DNA of 64,000 nucleotides. Origin: Bog-473 sp963701955. GTDB taxonomy: Bacteria > Actinomycetota > Acidimicrobiia > Acidimicrobiales > RAAP-2. Numbering within the stretch: position 1 is the first letter of the stretch; each line of letters begins with the position of its first letter. The DNA is taken from the NCBI GenBank assembly GCA_963701955.1, contig OY969694.1, forward strand, positions 310,001 to 374,000, written 5' to 3'. Shown one piece after another: positions 16,142-24,324 of the stretch. A program made the translations under genes and the position numbers. The notes under the pieces were generated by a model. That model worked only from the letters and a program-made list of their open reading frames with translations, did not search any database and was not told the DNA's origin.

Positions 16142-17671
16142 TCAGAGGTCGTTCCCAGCGTAGGAGAGGTTGAAGCTCTTGTTCGCCAGTGGGAAGTCGG
16201 GGACGATGGTGTCGGCCAGCGAGACCGGCAGGGCCGGCCAGTTGTGGAACGACGGATCGACGATCTTCACCCTGGTGAGCCGACCCTCGTCGTCGAGCTC
16301 GACGCGATGCATGGCAGCCCCACGCCACGCTTCGGTGATCCCCACCCCACTGAAGGAGTGGCCCTGGTGTGCCGGTGGCGGGGCCGAGACGGCTTCGAGC
16401 GTCCCTGCCCGCTCGATGAAGTCGCGTATGAGGGACAGTGACGTCCGGGCCTCTGCGACCCGGACGTCGAAGCGTGCCTTCACATCACCTTCCGCACGAA
16501 CGACGGGGGAGAACGAGCTCGGCATGGTGATCGACGGGTGGGCCTGACGAGCGTCGAACGCGAGACCCGAGGCGCGGCCGGCGATCCCAACGACGCCGAG
16601 GTCCCGGGCGTGGGCTTCGTCGAGCATGGCGGTGCCGGTGAAGCGCTCCATGACCAAGGCGCTCGACGTGACCAGGCTGATCAGCTCCTCGAATCGCTCT
16701 ACGACTTCGACCAGCTCAGCGTCGGGAGGCAGGCAGTTGACCCGGGCCCCGCCGGGTACGACACCACCGCGCAGGAGCCGGTGACCGGTGACGCGGGCGT
16801 TGAGCTGGAGCAGGTGCTCACGCAGAGAGAGAGCCCATGCGTTGGCGATACCGAAGCCGACGTCGTTGCACAGCGCGCCGATGTCAGCCACGTGGTTGTA
16901 CAGACGTTCGAGTTCCAGGAGGATGCCGCGGAGCACCGACGCTTCTGACGGCACCTCCAGGCGCCACGCATCCTCCACGGCCTGGCAGTAGGCGAGGGCA
17001 TGACCGACGGCGGTGTCACCCGAGATCCGCTCGGCCAACTCGAGGCCGGCCCGAGGGTCCCGTCCCTCGAAGAGGCGCTCGACACCCTTGTGCACGAACC
17101 ACAGACGCGCCTTCATGCGCAGGATGGTCTCGCCGATCACCCAGAAGCGGAAGTGCCCGGGCTCGATGAGCCCGGCGTGCACCGGCCCGACCGGGATCTC
17201 GTAGACGCCGGTGCCCTCCACCGGCACGAAGGGGTACGCGCCGGCGTCGGGCACCATGGTCGGAGGGTTCCCAGACCCGCGACGCATCGGGTACCAGCCT
17301 TCGGGCCAGTGCTGGTGCAGGACCAGGCGGCGGGGCTGGGGGTGGCCGACCGGGGTGATGCCGAAGAGGTCCTGGAGTTCGCGTTCGAAGCGGCTGCCGG
17401 GAAAAGAGACGTCCGACAGCGTCGGCACGGTCGGCCGGTCGGGGTCGACGAATAGATGCAACTCGACCCGGGTGTCGGGCGGGCCCGACGTGAAGAGGTA
17501 GACGACCCGCAGCCGGTCGCCGTCGTCGTGCCCCGACACCAGGCTGAGCCGCATGCCCCGAGAAAGGAGGGTAGAGGCCGCATCGACCAGGTCTGAAGTC
17601 GCGACCACACCGGCCCGGCGGTGCCGGCCGACCGGTTCGAGCGCCACCGATGCGAGCGAAGGACCCGTCAC
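16142..17671 (-). CDS. Hyf/Hyc-like complex large subunit (fused 30-kDa + 49-kDa domains), [NiFe] ligands absent
   Basis: A 509-residue protein starting at GTG 17671 (GTGA overlap with the previous gene). Residues 1-165 resemble the NuoC/30-kDa domain (ELQDLFGITPVGHPQPRRLV, HQHWPEGWYPMRR); the rest is the NuoD/HycE-type 49-kDa domain (GHFRFWVIGETILRMKARLW, VERLFEGRDPRAGL, QLNARVTGHRLLRGG). Hydrogenases have CxxC pairs at both ends of this domain. Here the first is replaced by ERISGDTAVGHALAYC and the second by NKSFNLSYAGNDL, so no Ni-Fe site can form. It probably forms the quinone- or iron-sulphur-facing peripheral arm of a proton-pumping complex like that of M. tuberculosis Rv0087. Last gene of the operon. 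Confidence 0.85.
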   Translation of the reverse strand: MTGPSLASVALEPVGRHRRAGVVATSDLVDAASTLLSRGMRLSLVSGHDDGDRLRVVYLFTSGPPDTRVELHLFVDPDRPTVPTLSDVSFPGSRFERELQDLFGITPVGHPQPRRLVLHQHWPEGWYPMRRGSGNPPTMVPDAGAYPFVPVEGTGVYEIPVGPVHAGLIEPGHFRFWVIGETILRMKARLWFVHKGVERLFEGRDPRAGLELAERISGDTAVGHALAYCQAVEDAWRLEVPSEASVLRGILLELERLYNHVADIGALCNDVGFGIANAWALSLREHLLQLNARVTGHRLLRGGVVPGGARVNCLPPDAELVEVVERFEELISLVTSSALVMERFTGTAMLDEAHARDLGVVGIAGRASGLAFDARQAHPSITMPSSFSPVVRAEGDVKARFDVRVAEARTSLSLIRDFIERAGTLEAVSAPPPAHQGHSFSGVGITEAWRGAAMHRVELDDEGRLTRVKIVDPSFHNWPALPVSLADTIVPDFPLANKSFNLSYAGNDL

Positions 17672-19143
17672 GTCGCCACCACACGCGCCGCGGCGGCCAG
17701 CAGGCCCGAGAGCGGCCAGGCGAACACGCCGATGAAGCCGCAGACGGCCAGACCGCCGATCAGAGGCGCCGCCACCCAGCGGGGCGGCGGTGCGGTGATG
17801 CCGGACGATTCGGGCGGACCCGCTAATCCGGGCGGCCCGAGGAGCATGTGCCGGGCGTGGCCCACCACCGCGATGAAGACGACCACCATCGCCACCATGG
17901 CCAGGACGGCGGCCCACCCCAGCCCCACCTCGAACTCGGCCCGGACCATGACCAGCTCGCTGGTGAAGAGGCTGAACGGTGGGAGGCCGAGCAGGGCGAC
18001 GAGTCCGACCCCGAACAGTCCACCCAGAGCGGGCCGGCGGGCGACGAGGGACCGGACGCCGTCGATCCGACTGGTGCCCTCCGCCGTCAGGATCTCCCCC
18101 GAGGTCAAGAAGAGCACGCTCTTGGCCAGACCGTGCCCGAGGATATGCAGCAGGACGGCGGCGATGGCGAGTCGGATCCCCGCCGCGGCCCCCAGGGCAA
18201 TGAGCCCCATGTGCTCGATGCTCGAGTATGCGAGCATGCGCTTGTAGTCGCGCTGAGCGATGAGGAGCGACGCCGCCAGCGCAAGGGAGAGTAGGCCCAC
18301 GACGACGAGCAGGGTGCGGGCGAACCCGGGCCCGAGCGCCACGTCGGTCACCGCCTTGAAGCGCAATATGGCGTAGAAGGCCACGGTGAGGAGGACCCCC
18401 GACATCAGCGCCGACACCGGGGCCGGGGCCTGGCTGTGCGCGTCGGGGAGCCACGTGTGCATCGGGGCGAGCCCGACCTTGGTGCCGTAGCCGAGGACGA
18501 GCAGCCCGAAGGCGAGACGCATGAGCGACGGGTCGAAGTGGCGCGCGTGCGCCATGAGCGAGGTCCAGTCGAGGGCGTGGGCCGAGTGCCCTCCGGCGTG
18601 CAGGGCAGCCAGATAGACGAAGACCGTGCCCAGGAAGGCCAGCGCGATCCCGACCGAGCAGATCACGATGTACTTCCACGACGCTTCGAGCGAGCCCCGG
18701 GTCCGCCGGAACCCGACAAGGAATGCGGTGACGATCGTGGTGGCCTCGACGGCCACCCAGAGCACGCCGACGTTGGCCGCCAGGACGGCGAGGAGCATGA
18801 AGCCGACGAAGGCCTGGACGAGCACGCCGTAGACCGACGACGAGCGTTCCGCGTTCCCGTCCTGTGGTGCTCGCGCCATGGTCCGGATGCCGAGCCACGA
18901 CGCAAGCAGCGAGATCGCACCGATGACGATGACCATGAACACGCTCAGCGCGTCGGCATGCAGCGTTCCCCACGCGCCAGTGAGCGGACCACCTCGGAGC
19001 ACCCGCACGGCGGCGACGATCCCGAGGACGAGCACCGCGCCGTTCGACGCCACGGCGACCCATGCGCTCCATGGGCGTCCGCGTCCGAAGGCGACCGCGG
19101 CGCCGCCAAGGAACGGGAGGATGATGATCGTTACGAGCAGCAT
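17668..19143 (-). CDS. Proton-translocating antiporter-like subunit (HyfF/HycQ type)
   Basis: A 491-residue protein with about 13-14 transmembrane helices, in the NuoL/M/N-Mrp antiporter family. Core features are WVAVEATTIVTAFLVGF (Glu in helix 5), FGLLVLGYGTKVGLAPMHTW with a lysine in helix 7, LPDAHSQAPAPVSALMSGVL, and YKRMLAYSSIEHMGLIALG with the helix-8 and post-helix basic residues. Start ATG 19143 overlaps the preceding stop by one base. It should pump protons or sodium in the membrane arm of the Hyf-like complex. The frame runs upstream to 19809, but that part lies over the HyfE-type gene. Confidence 0.88.
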   Translation of the reverse strand: MLLVTIIILPFLGGAAVAFGRGRPWSAWVAVASNGAVLVLGIVAAVRVLRGGPLTGAWGTLHADALSVFMVIVIGAISLLASWLGIRTMARAPQDGNAERSSSVYGVLVQAFVGFMLLAVLAANVGVLWVAVEATTIVTAFLVGFRRTRGSLEASWKYIVICSVGIALAFLGTVFVYLAALHAGGHSAHALDWTSLMAHARHFDPSLMRLAFGLLVLGYGTKVGLAPMHTWLPDAHSQAPAPVSALMSGVLLTVAFYAILRFKAVTDVALGPGFARTLLVVVGLLSLALAASLLIAQRDYKRMLAYSSIEHMGLIALGAAAGIRLAIAAVLLHILGHGLAKSVLFLTSGEILTAEGTSRIDGVRSLVARRPALGGLFGVGLVALLGLPPFSLFTSELVMVRAEFEVGLGWAAVLAMVAMVVVFIAVVGHARHMLLGPPGLAGPPESSGITAPPPRWVAAPLIGGLAVCGFIGVFAWPLSGLLAAAARVVAT

Positions 19144-19802
19144 CAGTCGTGCAGCTCCTGGAGCTCGTCCAGATCGACGTCGCCGAACTCGAGTCGTAGC
19201 CGCTGGGAGAGCACCATGAGGACGACGACGCCCAGCAGGACGTCGAAGGAGACGCCGAGCTCGATCAGGAAGGGGAAGCCCGCAGTGCACAAGAAGGCGG
19301 TGAGGGCGATCCCGTTGTCCACCATGAGCAACCCGACGATCTGAAACGTCGGCCGGCGCCGGGCCACCAGGACGAAGAAGCCGATCAGCATGGTGGCGAT
19401 GCCGATCGGTGCCAGTGCACCGGCTCTGGTCCCCACGAAGTGGGCCACGCCGCGGCCGGTGACGAAGGCGAGCACGATGAGCGCGGCCGAGGCGACCAGC
19501 GAGGCGGGGACGTTGACGAGCGGCCGGCTCTCGCGCGATCCGGCGTCCGTGCCACTGGCGCGCCCGAGGAGGACCGGGATCACCACCACCTTGACCACCG
19601 CGACGACGGCCGCCGCGGCCAGCAGGCCGGCATCGTGCAGGTGCACGCCGAGCACCACGGCGACCAGCCCCAGGGCGGCGCCCTGGACCGCCACCATTGA
19701 GATGACGGCGCGGATCGAGGCCAGCCACAGGATCGCCACCGCACAGACCAGGACGGCGCCGGAGGCCAGGGTGAGGGCCGAGGCGTACGACGATCCGCTC
19801 AC
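19143..19802 (-). CDS. HyfE/HycP-like membrane subunit
   Basis: A 219-residue hydrophobic protein with about six to seven helices, starting at GTG 19802 (GTGA overlap). The C-terminal part (IVGLLMVDNGIALTAFLCTAGFPFLIELGVSFDVLLGVVV) has the MxDNGI...PxxIELGVxFD pattern of NuoK-like HyfE subunits, with glutamates inside helices that take part in proton transfer in complex I relatives. The N-terminal half carries further helices (VAVVKVVVIPVLLGRA). It lies between the HyfC- and HyfF-type genes in the same order as in M. tuberculosis hycP. Confidence 0.82.
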   Translation of the reverse strand: MSGSSYASALTLASGAVLVCAVAILWLASIRAVISMVAVQGAALGLVAVVLGVHLHDAGLLAAAAVVAVVKVVVIPVLLGRASGTDAGSRESRPLVNVPASLVASAALIVLAFVTGRGVAHFVGTRAGALAPIGIATMLIGFFVLVARRRPTFQIVGLLMVDNGIALTAFLCTAGFPFLIELGVSFDVLLGVVVLMVLSQRLRLEFGDVDLDELQELHD

Positions 19803-20761
19803 GGCACAACCAGCGTGGAGAGGACGGCCAGCGTGGCCAGGACGAAGGCCCCGGCCAGCAACTCGGGCACCCGGAAGAGGCGGAGCTTGGCCACCGTCAC
19901 CTCGAACGCGGCCAGGGCCGTCCCGAGCACGACCACCTTCCCGGCGGTGCTGGCGAGGGCCACCGCCAGGTGCACGGGGCCCGGTGAGGTGGCGATGCCC
20001 CAGGGGAGGAACAGGTCGGCCAGGAGTGTGAACAGGACGACCAGTCGCATGGACTCGGCCAGCTTCACGAGTGCCAGGTCGGGTCCGGCGTACTCGAGCA
20101 CCATGGCCTCGTGGATCATGGTCAGCTCCAAGTGGGTGGACGGGTTGTCGACGGGAAGCCGTCCGCTCTCGGCCACGATGACGATGACGAACGCCACCAG
20201 GGCCAGGACCCGCTCGGGGGTGGCCAGCCAGGCGGGGTGCGCCAGGGACCTGGTGATGATGGTCGGTAGGTTGGAGGAGTTTGCCGGGACCGATAGGGCG
20301 AGGATGGCCACCAGCAGAGCGGGTTCGGCCAGGGCCCCGATGGTCATGGCCCGGCTCGCCCCCATGCCCCCGAACGCAGTGCCGGTGTCGAGGGCGCCGA
20401 GCGCAAGGGAGACAGAGCCGAGGAGGAGGAGGAAGACAACGGCGAACAGATCCGCGGACCAACCGAACGCCGGGTCGGTGGCCAGCAACGGCGCCACGGC
20501 GGCCACGACCAGGGTGGTGGCGACCAGGACCACAGGGGCCAGGGGGAAGACCCAACTCGCGTGCTCGGGCCGGGTCCGCTCACGGCGGGCCAGCTTGCGC
20601 AGGTCGAGGAGGGGCTGGCGGACCGGCGGCCCGACCCGACCCTCCATCCGGCAGCGCACCTTGCGCATGAGGCCGAGGAGGAGCGGGCCACCAACCACGA
20701 CCAGGACGACCTGGAGCAACGAGATCGCCGCCATGGAGGTGATCGACCAGCCGGTGCTCAC
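19799..20761 (-). CDS. HyfC/HycD-like membrane subunit (NuoH family)
   Basis: A 320-residue membrane protein with about eight helices, starting at GTG 20761 (GTGA overlap). It has the NuoH/HycD signatures GLMRKVRCRMEGRVGPPVRQ near the N-terminus, ESGRLPVDNPSTHLELTMIHEAMVLEY in the middle (acidic loop at the quinone chamber in complex I), and a conserved helix array. It joins the peripheral arm to the membrane arm. The frame is open far upstream to 21352, but that stretch is antiparallel shadow of the HyfB-type gene. Confidence 0.88.
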   Translation of the reverse strand: MSTGWSITSMAAISLLQVVLVVVGGPLLLGLMRKVRCRMEGRVGPPVRQPLLDLRKLARRERTRPEHASWVFPLAPVVLVATTLVVAAVAPLLATDPAFGWSADLFAVVFLLLLGSVSLALGALDTGTAFGGMGASRAMTIGALAEPALLVAILALSVPANSSNLPTIITRSLAHPAWLATPERVLALVAFVIVIVAESGRLPVDNPSTHLELTMIHEAMVLEYAGPDLALVKLAESMRLVVLFTLLADLFLPWGIATSPGPVHLAVALASTAGKVVVLGTALAAFEVTVAKLRLFRVPELLAGAFVLATLAVLSTLVVP

Positions 20762-22764
20762 GCGAGCACCACCAGCACGACGATGAGCGCGACGAGGCCG
20801 AATGCCAAGTAGCGGTGCACGCTGCCGTTGGGCACCTTCCGGGCCACGGCACCCCAGCTCTCGAGCATCCGGTCGGCCGGGCGGTACAGGCGCCGCTCGA
20901 AGGCGTCGTCGAGGGTCGTGTGGATGACCGCAGCCTCGGTGTAGTAACGCGACTCGGCCAGGTGGCTCACGTCGACGTCGCGTGCCGGGCTCAACACGTC
21001 CTCGAACACACGCGTGAGCGGTTCGCCGAACGAGGTGGCCGTGTACTCCATGCGCGCCGTTTGCAGTTCGCGCCCGCAGCCCCACGCTTCGGTCAAGTGC
21101 ACGGGGCGCTGCTGCACCAGGCGACGGGCGAGCGCGACCAGCCCGCCGAAGGCCAGCAGGCCGATCGCCACCAGGCCTGGCGCCAACATGCCGGGGACGC
21201 CGGGGAGCGCCACGTTCCAGCCGCGCACGAGCGCCCCGGCCAGGTGAAGACCCGGAATGGCGCCGGCCGCGTCGACCACCGAGGGGATCACGAGGAAGGG
21301 GGCGACGCCGAACACCAGGCAGAGGACGGCCAGCAGGCCGGCCCCGATCCACATGGGCCGACCGACCTCGCCGGCCCGCTCGGCCTCCTCGGTGCGCGGC
21401 AGACCCAGGAGTCCGATGCCGATGGCCTTGGTGAACGTGAAGGCGGTCAGTCCACCGGTGAGCGCGAGGACGCCCACACCGATCGGCATGGCCACCGCAA
21501 TGGCCACGTCACCTGAGGGCAGTCCGTGCAGCATGCTCTGGAGGAGGAGCCACTCGCTGACGAAGCCGCAGAACGGGGGCAGCGCCGCGATGGCCAGCCC
21601 ACCCACCAAGAAGACCGGTCCGCTGACCGGCATCCGGCGCAAGAGGCCACCGAGCCGGTCAAGGTCCGTCGATCCCGCGGCCTGGTGGACCGAGCTGGCG
21701 GAGAGGAACAAGGAGCCCTTGAACACGGCGTGGAACACGACGTGGAGCAGCGCCGCCACCAGCGCCACCAGTGCGAGGGCCCGGTGTCCGGTGGAGGCGA
21801 ACAGGCCCGAGGCGCCGACGCCGAGCAGCATGAGGCCGACGTTGTCGGTGGTCGAATAGGCGAGCAGGCGCTTGAGGTCCTTGCTGGTCGCCGAGTGCAG
21901 CGACCCGAACATGGCCGAGAGAGCGCCGAGGCCCATCACGAGGAGCCACCACCATGCCGGCCCGCCGGAGAGCAGGCCCATGCCGACACGGACGATGCCG
22001 TAGACCCCGAGGTTCACCATGGCCGCCGACATCAGGGCGGACACGGGCCCGGGAGCCTCCGGGTGGGCGCGGGGCAGCCACACGTGCAGGGGCACCGCGC
22101 CGGCCTTCGAGCCGAAGCCGATCACCGCGAGCACGAAGGCCGTGCTGCGCACCCACCCCGGCAGGTGCGCGGAGCGGAGTGCGATGACAGCGAACGACTG
22201 GCTGCCCGAGCGCGTCGCCAGCAGCACCAGGCCCAGGATCAGCGCCGCCGCGCCGAGTTGTGTCATCACCGCGTACCACTGCCCGGCCACCTGCACCTCG
22301 CTCCGCCGTGCGTGGTCGACCAGGACGAGCAGCAGCGACGTGATCGCCATCAGCTCCCAGAGGAACAAGAAGGTGGTCACGTTCGAGGCGGCTGGGACCA
22401 GCAGCAGGCTGGTCACGAACAGCGGGAGGATGCACGATGCCGTCCGGCTGGCCAGACCGTGGCCTTCGTACCCGAAGCGGAACACCATGGCGCAGATGCC
22501 GACGAGGCCCGTGATCACGACGAAGAGGGCTCCGAAGCGGTCGAGGGCGAGGGAGAAGCCCGAGAGCGGCATCAGGGCGGTCGTGTGCACCACGGCCGGG
22601 TGACCCGAGTGCAGGACGTCCGCGCCGACGACGAGGCCGAGGACGCAGGCCGCGATGGTGAGTGCGCTCGACATGCCGATGCGGAACCGAGCTGGGGCGG
22701 CGACCCCGATCAGTGACGCGGCCAGGCCGGCCAGCGCGGTGCCGACGAGCAGCGCCGCGGTCAC
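20758..22764 (-). CDS. HyfB-like proton-pumping subunit (NuoL/Mrp family)
   Basis: A 668-residue protein with about 14-16 helices. NuoL-family features: FLFLWELMAITSLLLVLVDH (helix-5 Glu), VIGFGSKAGAVPLHVWLPRAHPEAPGPVSALMS (helix-7 Lys and following motif; LPRAHPEAPGPVSALMS is nearly invariant), LKRLLAYSTTDNVGLML and VFHAVFKGSLFL (helix-12 Lys). The C-terminal region (VHLTEAWGCGRELQTARMEY) matches the extra segment of HyfB/HycC-type subunits. GTGA overlap with the upstream iron-sulphur gene. Confidence 0.88.
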   Translation of the reverse strand: MTAALLVGTALAGLAASLIGVAAPARFRIGMSSALTIAACVLGLVVGADVLHSGHPAVVHTTALMPLSGFSLALDRFGALFVVITGLVGICAMVFRFGYEGHGLASRTASCILPLFVTSLLLVPAASNVTTFLFLWELMAITSLLLVLVDHARRSEVQVAGQWYAVMTQLGAAALILGLVLLATRSGSQSFAVIALRSAHLPGWVRSTAFVLAVIGFGSKAGAVPLHVWLPRAHPEAPGPVSALMSAAMVNLGVYGIVRVGMGLLSGGPAWWWLLVMGLGALSAMFGSLHSATSKDLKRLLAYSTTDNVGLMLLGVGASGLFASTGHRALALVALVAALLHVVFHAVFKGSLFLSASSVHQAAGSTDLDRLGGLLRRMPVSGPVFLVGGLAIAALPPFCGFVSEWLLLQSMLHGLPSGDVAIAVAMPIGVGVLALTGGLTAFTFTKAIGIGLLGLPRTEEAERAGEVGRPMWIGAGLLAVLCLVFGVAPFLVIPSVVDAAGAIPGLHLAGALVRGWNVALPGVPGMLAPGLVAIGLLAFGGLVALARRLVQQRPVHLTEAWGCGRELQTARMEYTATSFGEPLTRVFEDVLSPARDVDVSHLAESRYYTEAAVIHTTLDDAFERRLYRPADRMLESWGAVARKVPNGSVHRYLAFGLVALIVVLVVLA

Positions 22765-23249
22765 GTCCCGGCCAGTCCCCGGAGGGCGCGCACGATGGTG
22801 GCCGGGTCCGGGGGGCAGCCGGGGATCTCGAGGTCGACGGGCACCACGTCACCCACCGCACCCTCGACGCCGTAGGCACCTCGGAACACCCCGCAGTCGC
22901 GGGCGCAGTCGCCCACCGCGACCACGACCTGTGGCTGGGGTACGGCCTCGAAGGTCTTGCGCAAGGGGCCCGCCATGTTGTGGGTGACGGGGCCGGTCAC
23001 GATCAGCCCGTCGCAGTGGCGGGGAGAGGCTTCGAGCCGGATGCCGAATCGCTCGGCGTCGTAGGTGGGGGAGAAGATCGACGAGATCTCGATCTCGCAG
23101 CCGTTGCACGAGCCTGCGTCCACGTGCCGGAGCTGCAGCGATCCGCAGAGCCGTTCGGCCGCAGCTGCCACCGCAGGATTTCCGCGGTCGGGATCCCCGA
23201 TGTCGGCCGGGCGCGCTCGGAGACGCCTAACGATTGCTCTGAGCCGCAT
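22761..23249 (-). CDS. NuoB/HyfI-like [4Fe-4S] small subunit
   Basis: A protein of about 162 residues with the four cysteines of the proximal [4Fe-4S] cluster of NuoB/hydrogenase small subunits: DAGSCNGCEIEISS (CxxC), VGDCARDCGVF and IPGCPPDP. It should take the last electron-transfer step before the large subunit. It is first in the six-gene operon, as Rv0082 is in M. tuberculosis. Start choice is uncertain: ATG 23249 (MRLRAIVRRLRARP) is preferred because the upstream ATG at 23264 lies inside a palindrome at the divergent promoter; neither has a clear ribosome binding site. Confidence 0.8.
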   Translation of the reverse strand: MRLRAIVRRLRARPADIGDPDRGNPAVAAAAERLCGSLQLRHVDAGSCNGCEIEISSIFSPTYDAERFGIRLEASPRHCDGLIVTGPVTHNMAGPLRKTFEAVPQPQVVVAVGDCARDCGVFRGAYGVEGAVGDVVPVDLEIPGCPPDPATIVRALRGLAGT

Positions 23250-23251
23250 AA

Positions 23252-23283
23252 TTGACGTATACATCAATCGATAAATACATCAG
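23252..23283. promoter_or_regulatory. Palindrome and repeats between the Hyf-like operon and arsR (candidate operator)
   Basis: TTGACGTATACATCAA at 23252-23267 is an inverted repeat with a single mismatched pair. ATACATCA recurs at about 23274. The AT-rich divergent interval (23250-23391) is unlike the surrounding DNA and is the only place from which the operon and the ArsR gene can both be controlled, so these repeats are likely ArsR-type or other regulator binding sites. Confidence 0.5.
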
Positions 23284-23391
23284 TTGTCAATCTGACGGAT
23301 CGATAGATCAATCAATTAGGGTGTCTGAGGCAAGGGCCGCAGGCCAAGAGGCACGGACCGCAGGCACTGGACTGGAGAAGGAGACAACCCC

Positions 23392-23730
23392 GTGGCTCCC
23401 ACGCCGATCTATCAGGTAAAGGCGGAGTTCTTTAGGACCCTCGCCCACCCAGCGCGGATCAGGGTGCTCGAGCTTCTCCGAGACGACGATCGGACCGTCG
23501 GGGAGCTCATTCCTGAGGTCGGCATCGAAGCGTCCCATCTGTCCCAACAACTTGGGATCATGCGGCGAGCCAATCTGGTGCAATCGCGTAAAGACGGCGC
23601 AACGGTCGTCTACTCGGTCAACAACCCCATGATCTTCGAACTCCTCGACGTGGCGAAGAAGATCCTCACGTCGTCCCTCGCTGAAACCAGGGACCTTCTG
23701 GCCGAACTCGAGTCCGCAACTGAGACCTGA
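23392..23730 (+). CDS. ArsR-family transcriptional regulator (Rv0081-like)
   Basis: A 112-residue winged-helix repressor starting at GTG 23392 with GAAGGAG eight bases upstream. It opens APTPIYQVKAEFFRTLAHPARIRVLELL, then the recognition helix IEASHLSQQLGIMRRANLVQ and the wing SRKDGATVVYSV. No ELCVCDL-type metal-binding cysteines are present; the protein has no cysteine at all, so it does not sense metal through thiols. In my memory the sequence closely resembles M. tuberculosis Rv0081, the hypoxia-responsive regulator encoded beside the Rv0082-Rv0087 genes. It is divergent from the equivalent operon here and probably represses or controls it. Confidence 0.85.
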   Translation: MAPTPIYQVKAEFFRTLAHPARIRVLELLRDDDRTVGELIPEVGIEASHLSQQLGIMRRANLVQSRKDGATVVYSVNNPMIFELLDVAKKILTSSLAETRDLLAELESATET

Positions 23731-24324
23731 AGCAAGGGCCCGGACACCGCGTTCGCCATCGGGGAGGACGACACGCATCCAGGCCGGCCCGAACGGGCCG
23801 ACCAAACTCCATCGTGTCTGCTGGAATCCGTCCGGGCCGTCAAGGCACGGCGTCGCCACGTCGACGCCTCGGCTGCGCCGGCCTGTGACTGCCCTGGATC
23901 CTTCAGCCTTCCGACCAGGGCTGTGGGCATTCTCGTGGACATCGCTGTGGACGTCGTGAACGAGTGCGTGCGCCTAAGGCCGTTGCTGTCTGCGTTCATG
24001 ATCGGATCTGACCCTCCGAGCAGGCTCGAGGATCGACGAACGCCGAGAGGGCGACCCTGGGCACGAGGCGTCGCCGTCCGAGGCAGATGACCGGGAGCTC
24101 GCCCCTGGCGACGAGCACGTAGGCGAAGGCCCGTGAGATCCCAAGCAGGGCCGTGGCTTCACTCACGCCGTAGACCAGTCGATGATCCTGCCCGCGACCC
24201 TCTTCGCGATTCGCGCCGGCGGTCAGGTCGGTGCCTCGCGACGGTGCCGCCAGGATCAGCGCGGGCGCCGGTATCGTGATGCCAAAGATTTGTGTGATCT
24301 CAGTCGTCTATGTAGGCTAATGCT
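23731..24324. other. 594-base stretch without an intact gene
   Basis: Between the ArsR gene and the ABC exporter module there is no intact open frame with protein-like composition. The only coding trace I find is an HTH (excisionase-like) relic on the minus strand at about 23996-24181. At the right end, TAGGCT at 24312-24317 is a possible -10 box for the next gene. Confidence 0.5.
23996..24181 (-). pseudogene. Excisionase-type (HTH_17) DNA-binding protein relic
   Basis: The minus strand translates to RLVYGVSEATALLGISRAFA and on through YVLVARGELPVICLGRRRLV to PRVALSAFVDPRACSEGQIRS and a stop at 23996. VSEAxxLLGISRxxAYxLVxRGELP...LGRRxLVP is the helix-turn-helix pattern of excisionase/AlpA-like proteins of integrative elements. 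No in-frame ATG or good GTG lies at the expected start; the residues before RLVYG look non-coding, so the 5' end seems lost. It fits the view that this segment came in with an integrase that is now missing. Confidence 0.55.

Noticed and set aside
16142..19072. A 976-codon minus-strand frame across the HyfG- and HyfF-type genes
   Set aside because: Only its last 510 codons (the HyfG-like gene) have protein character; the rest is an out-of-frame reading of the HyfF-type gene, a common effect of high GC.
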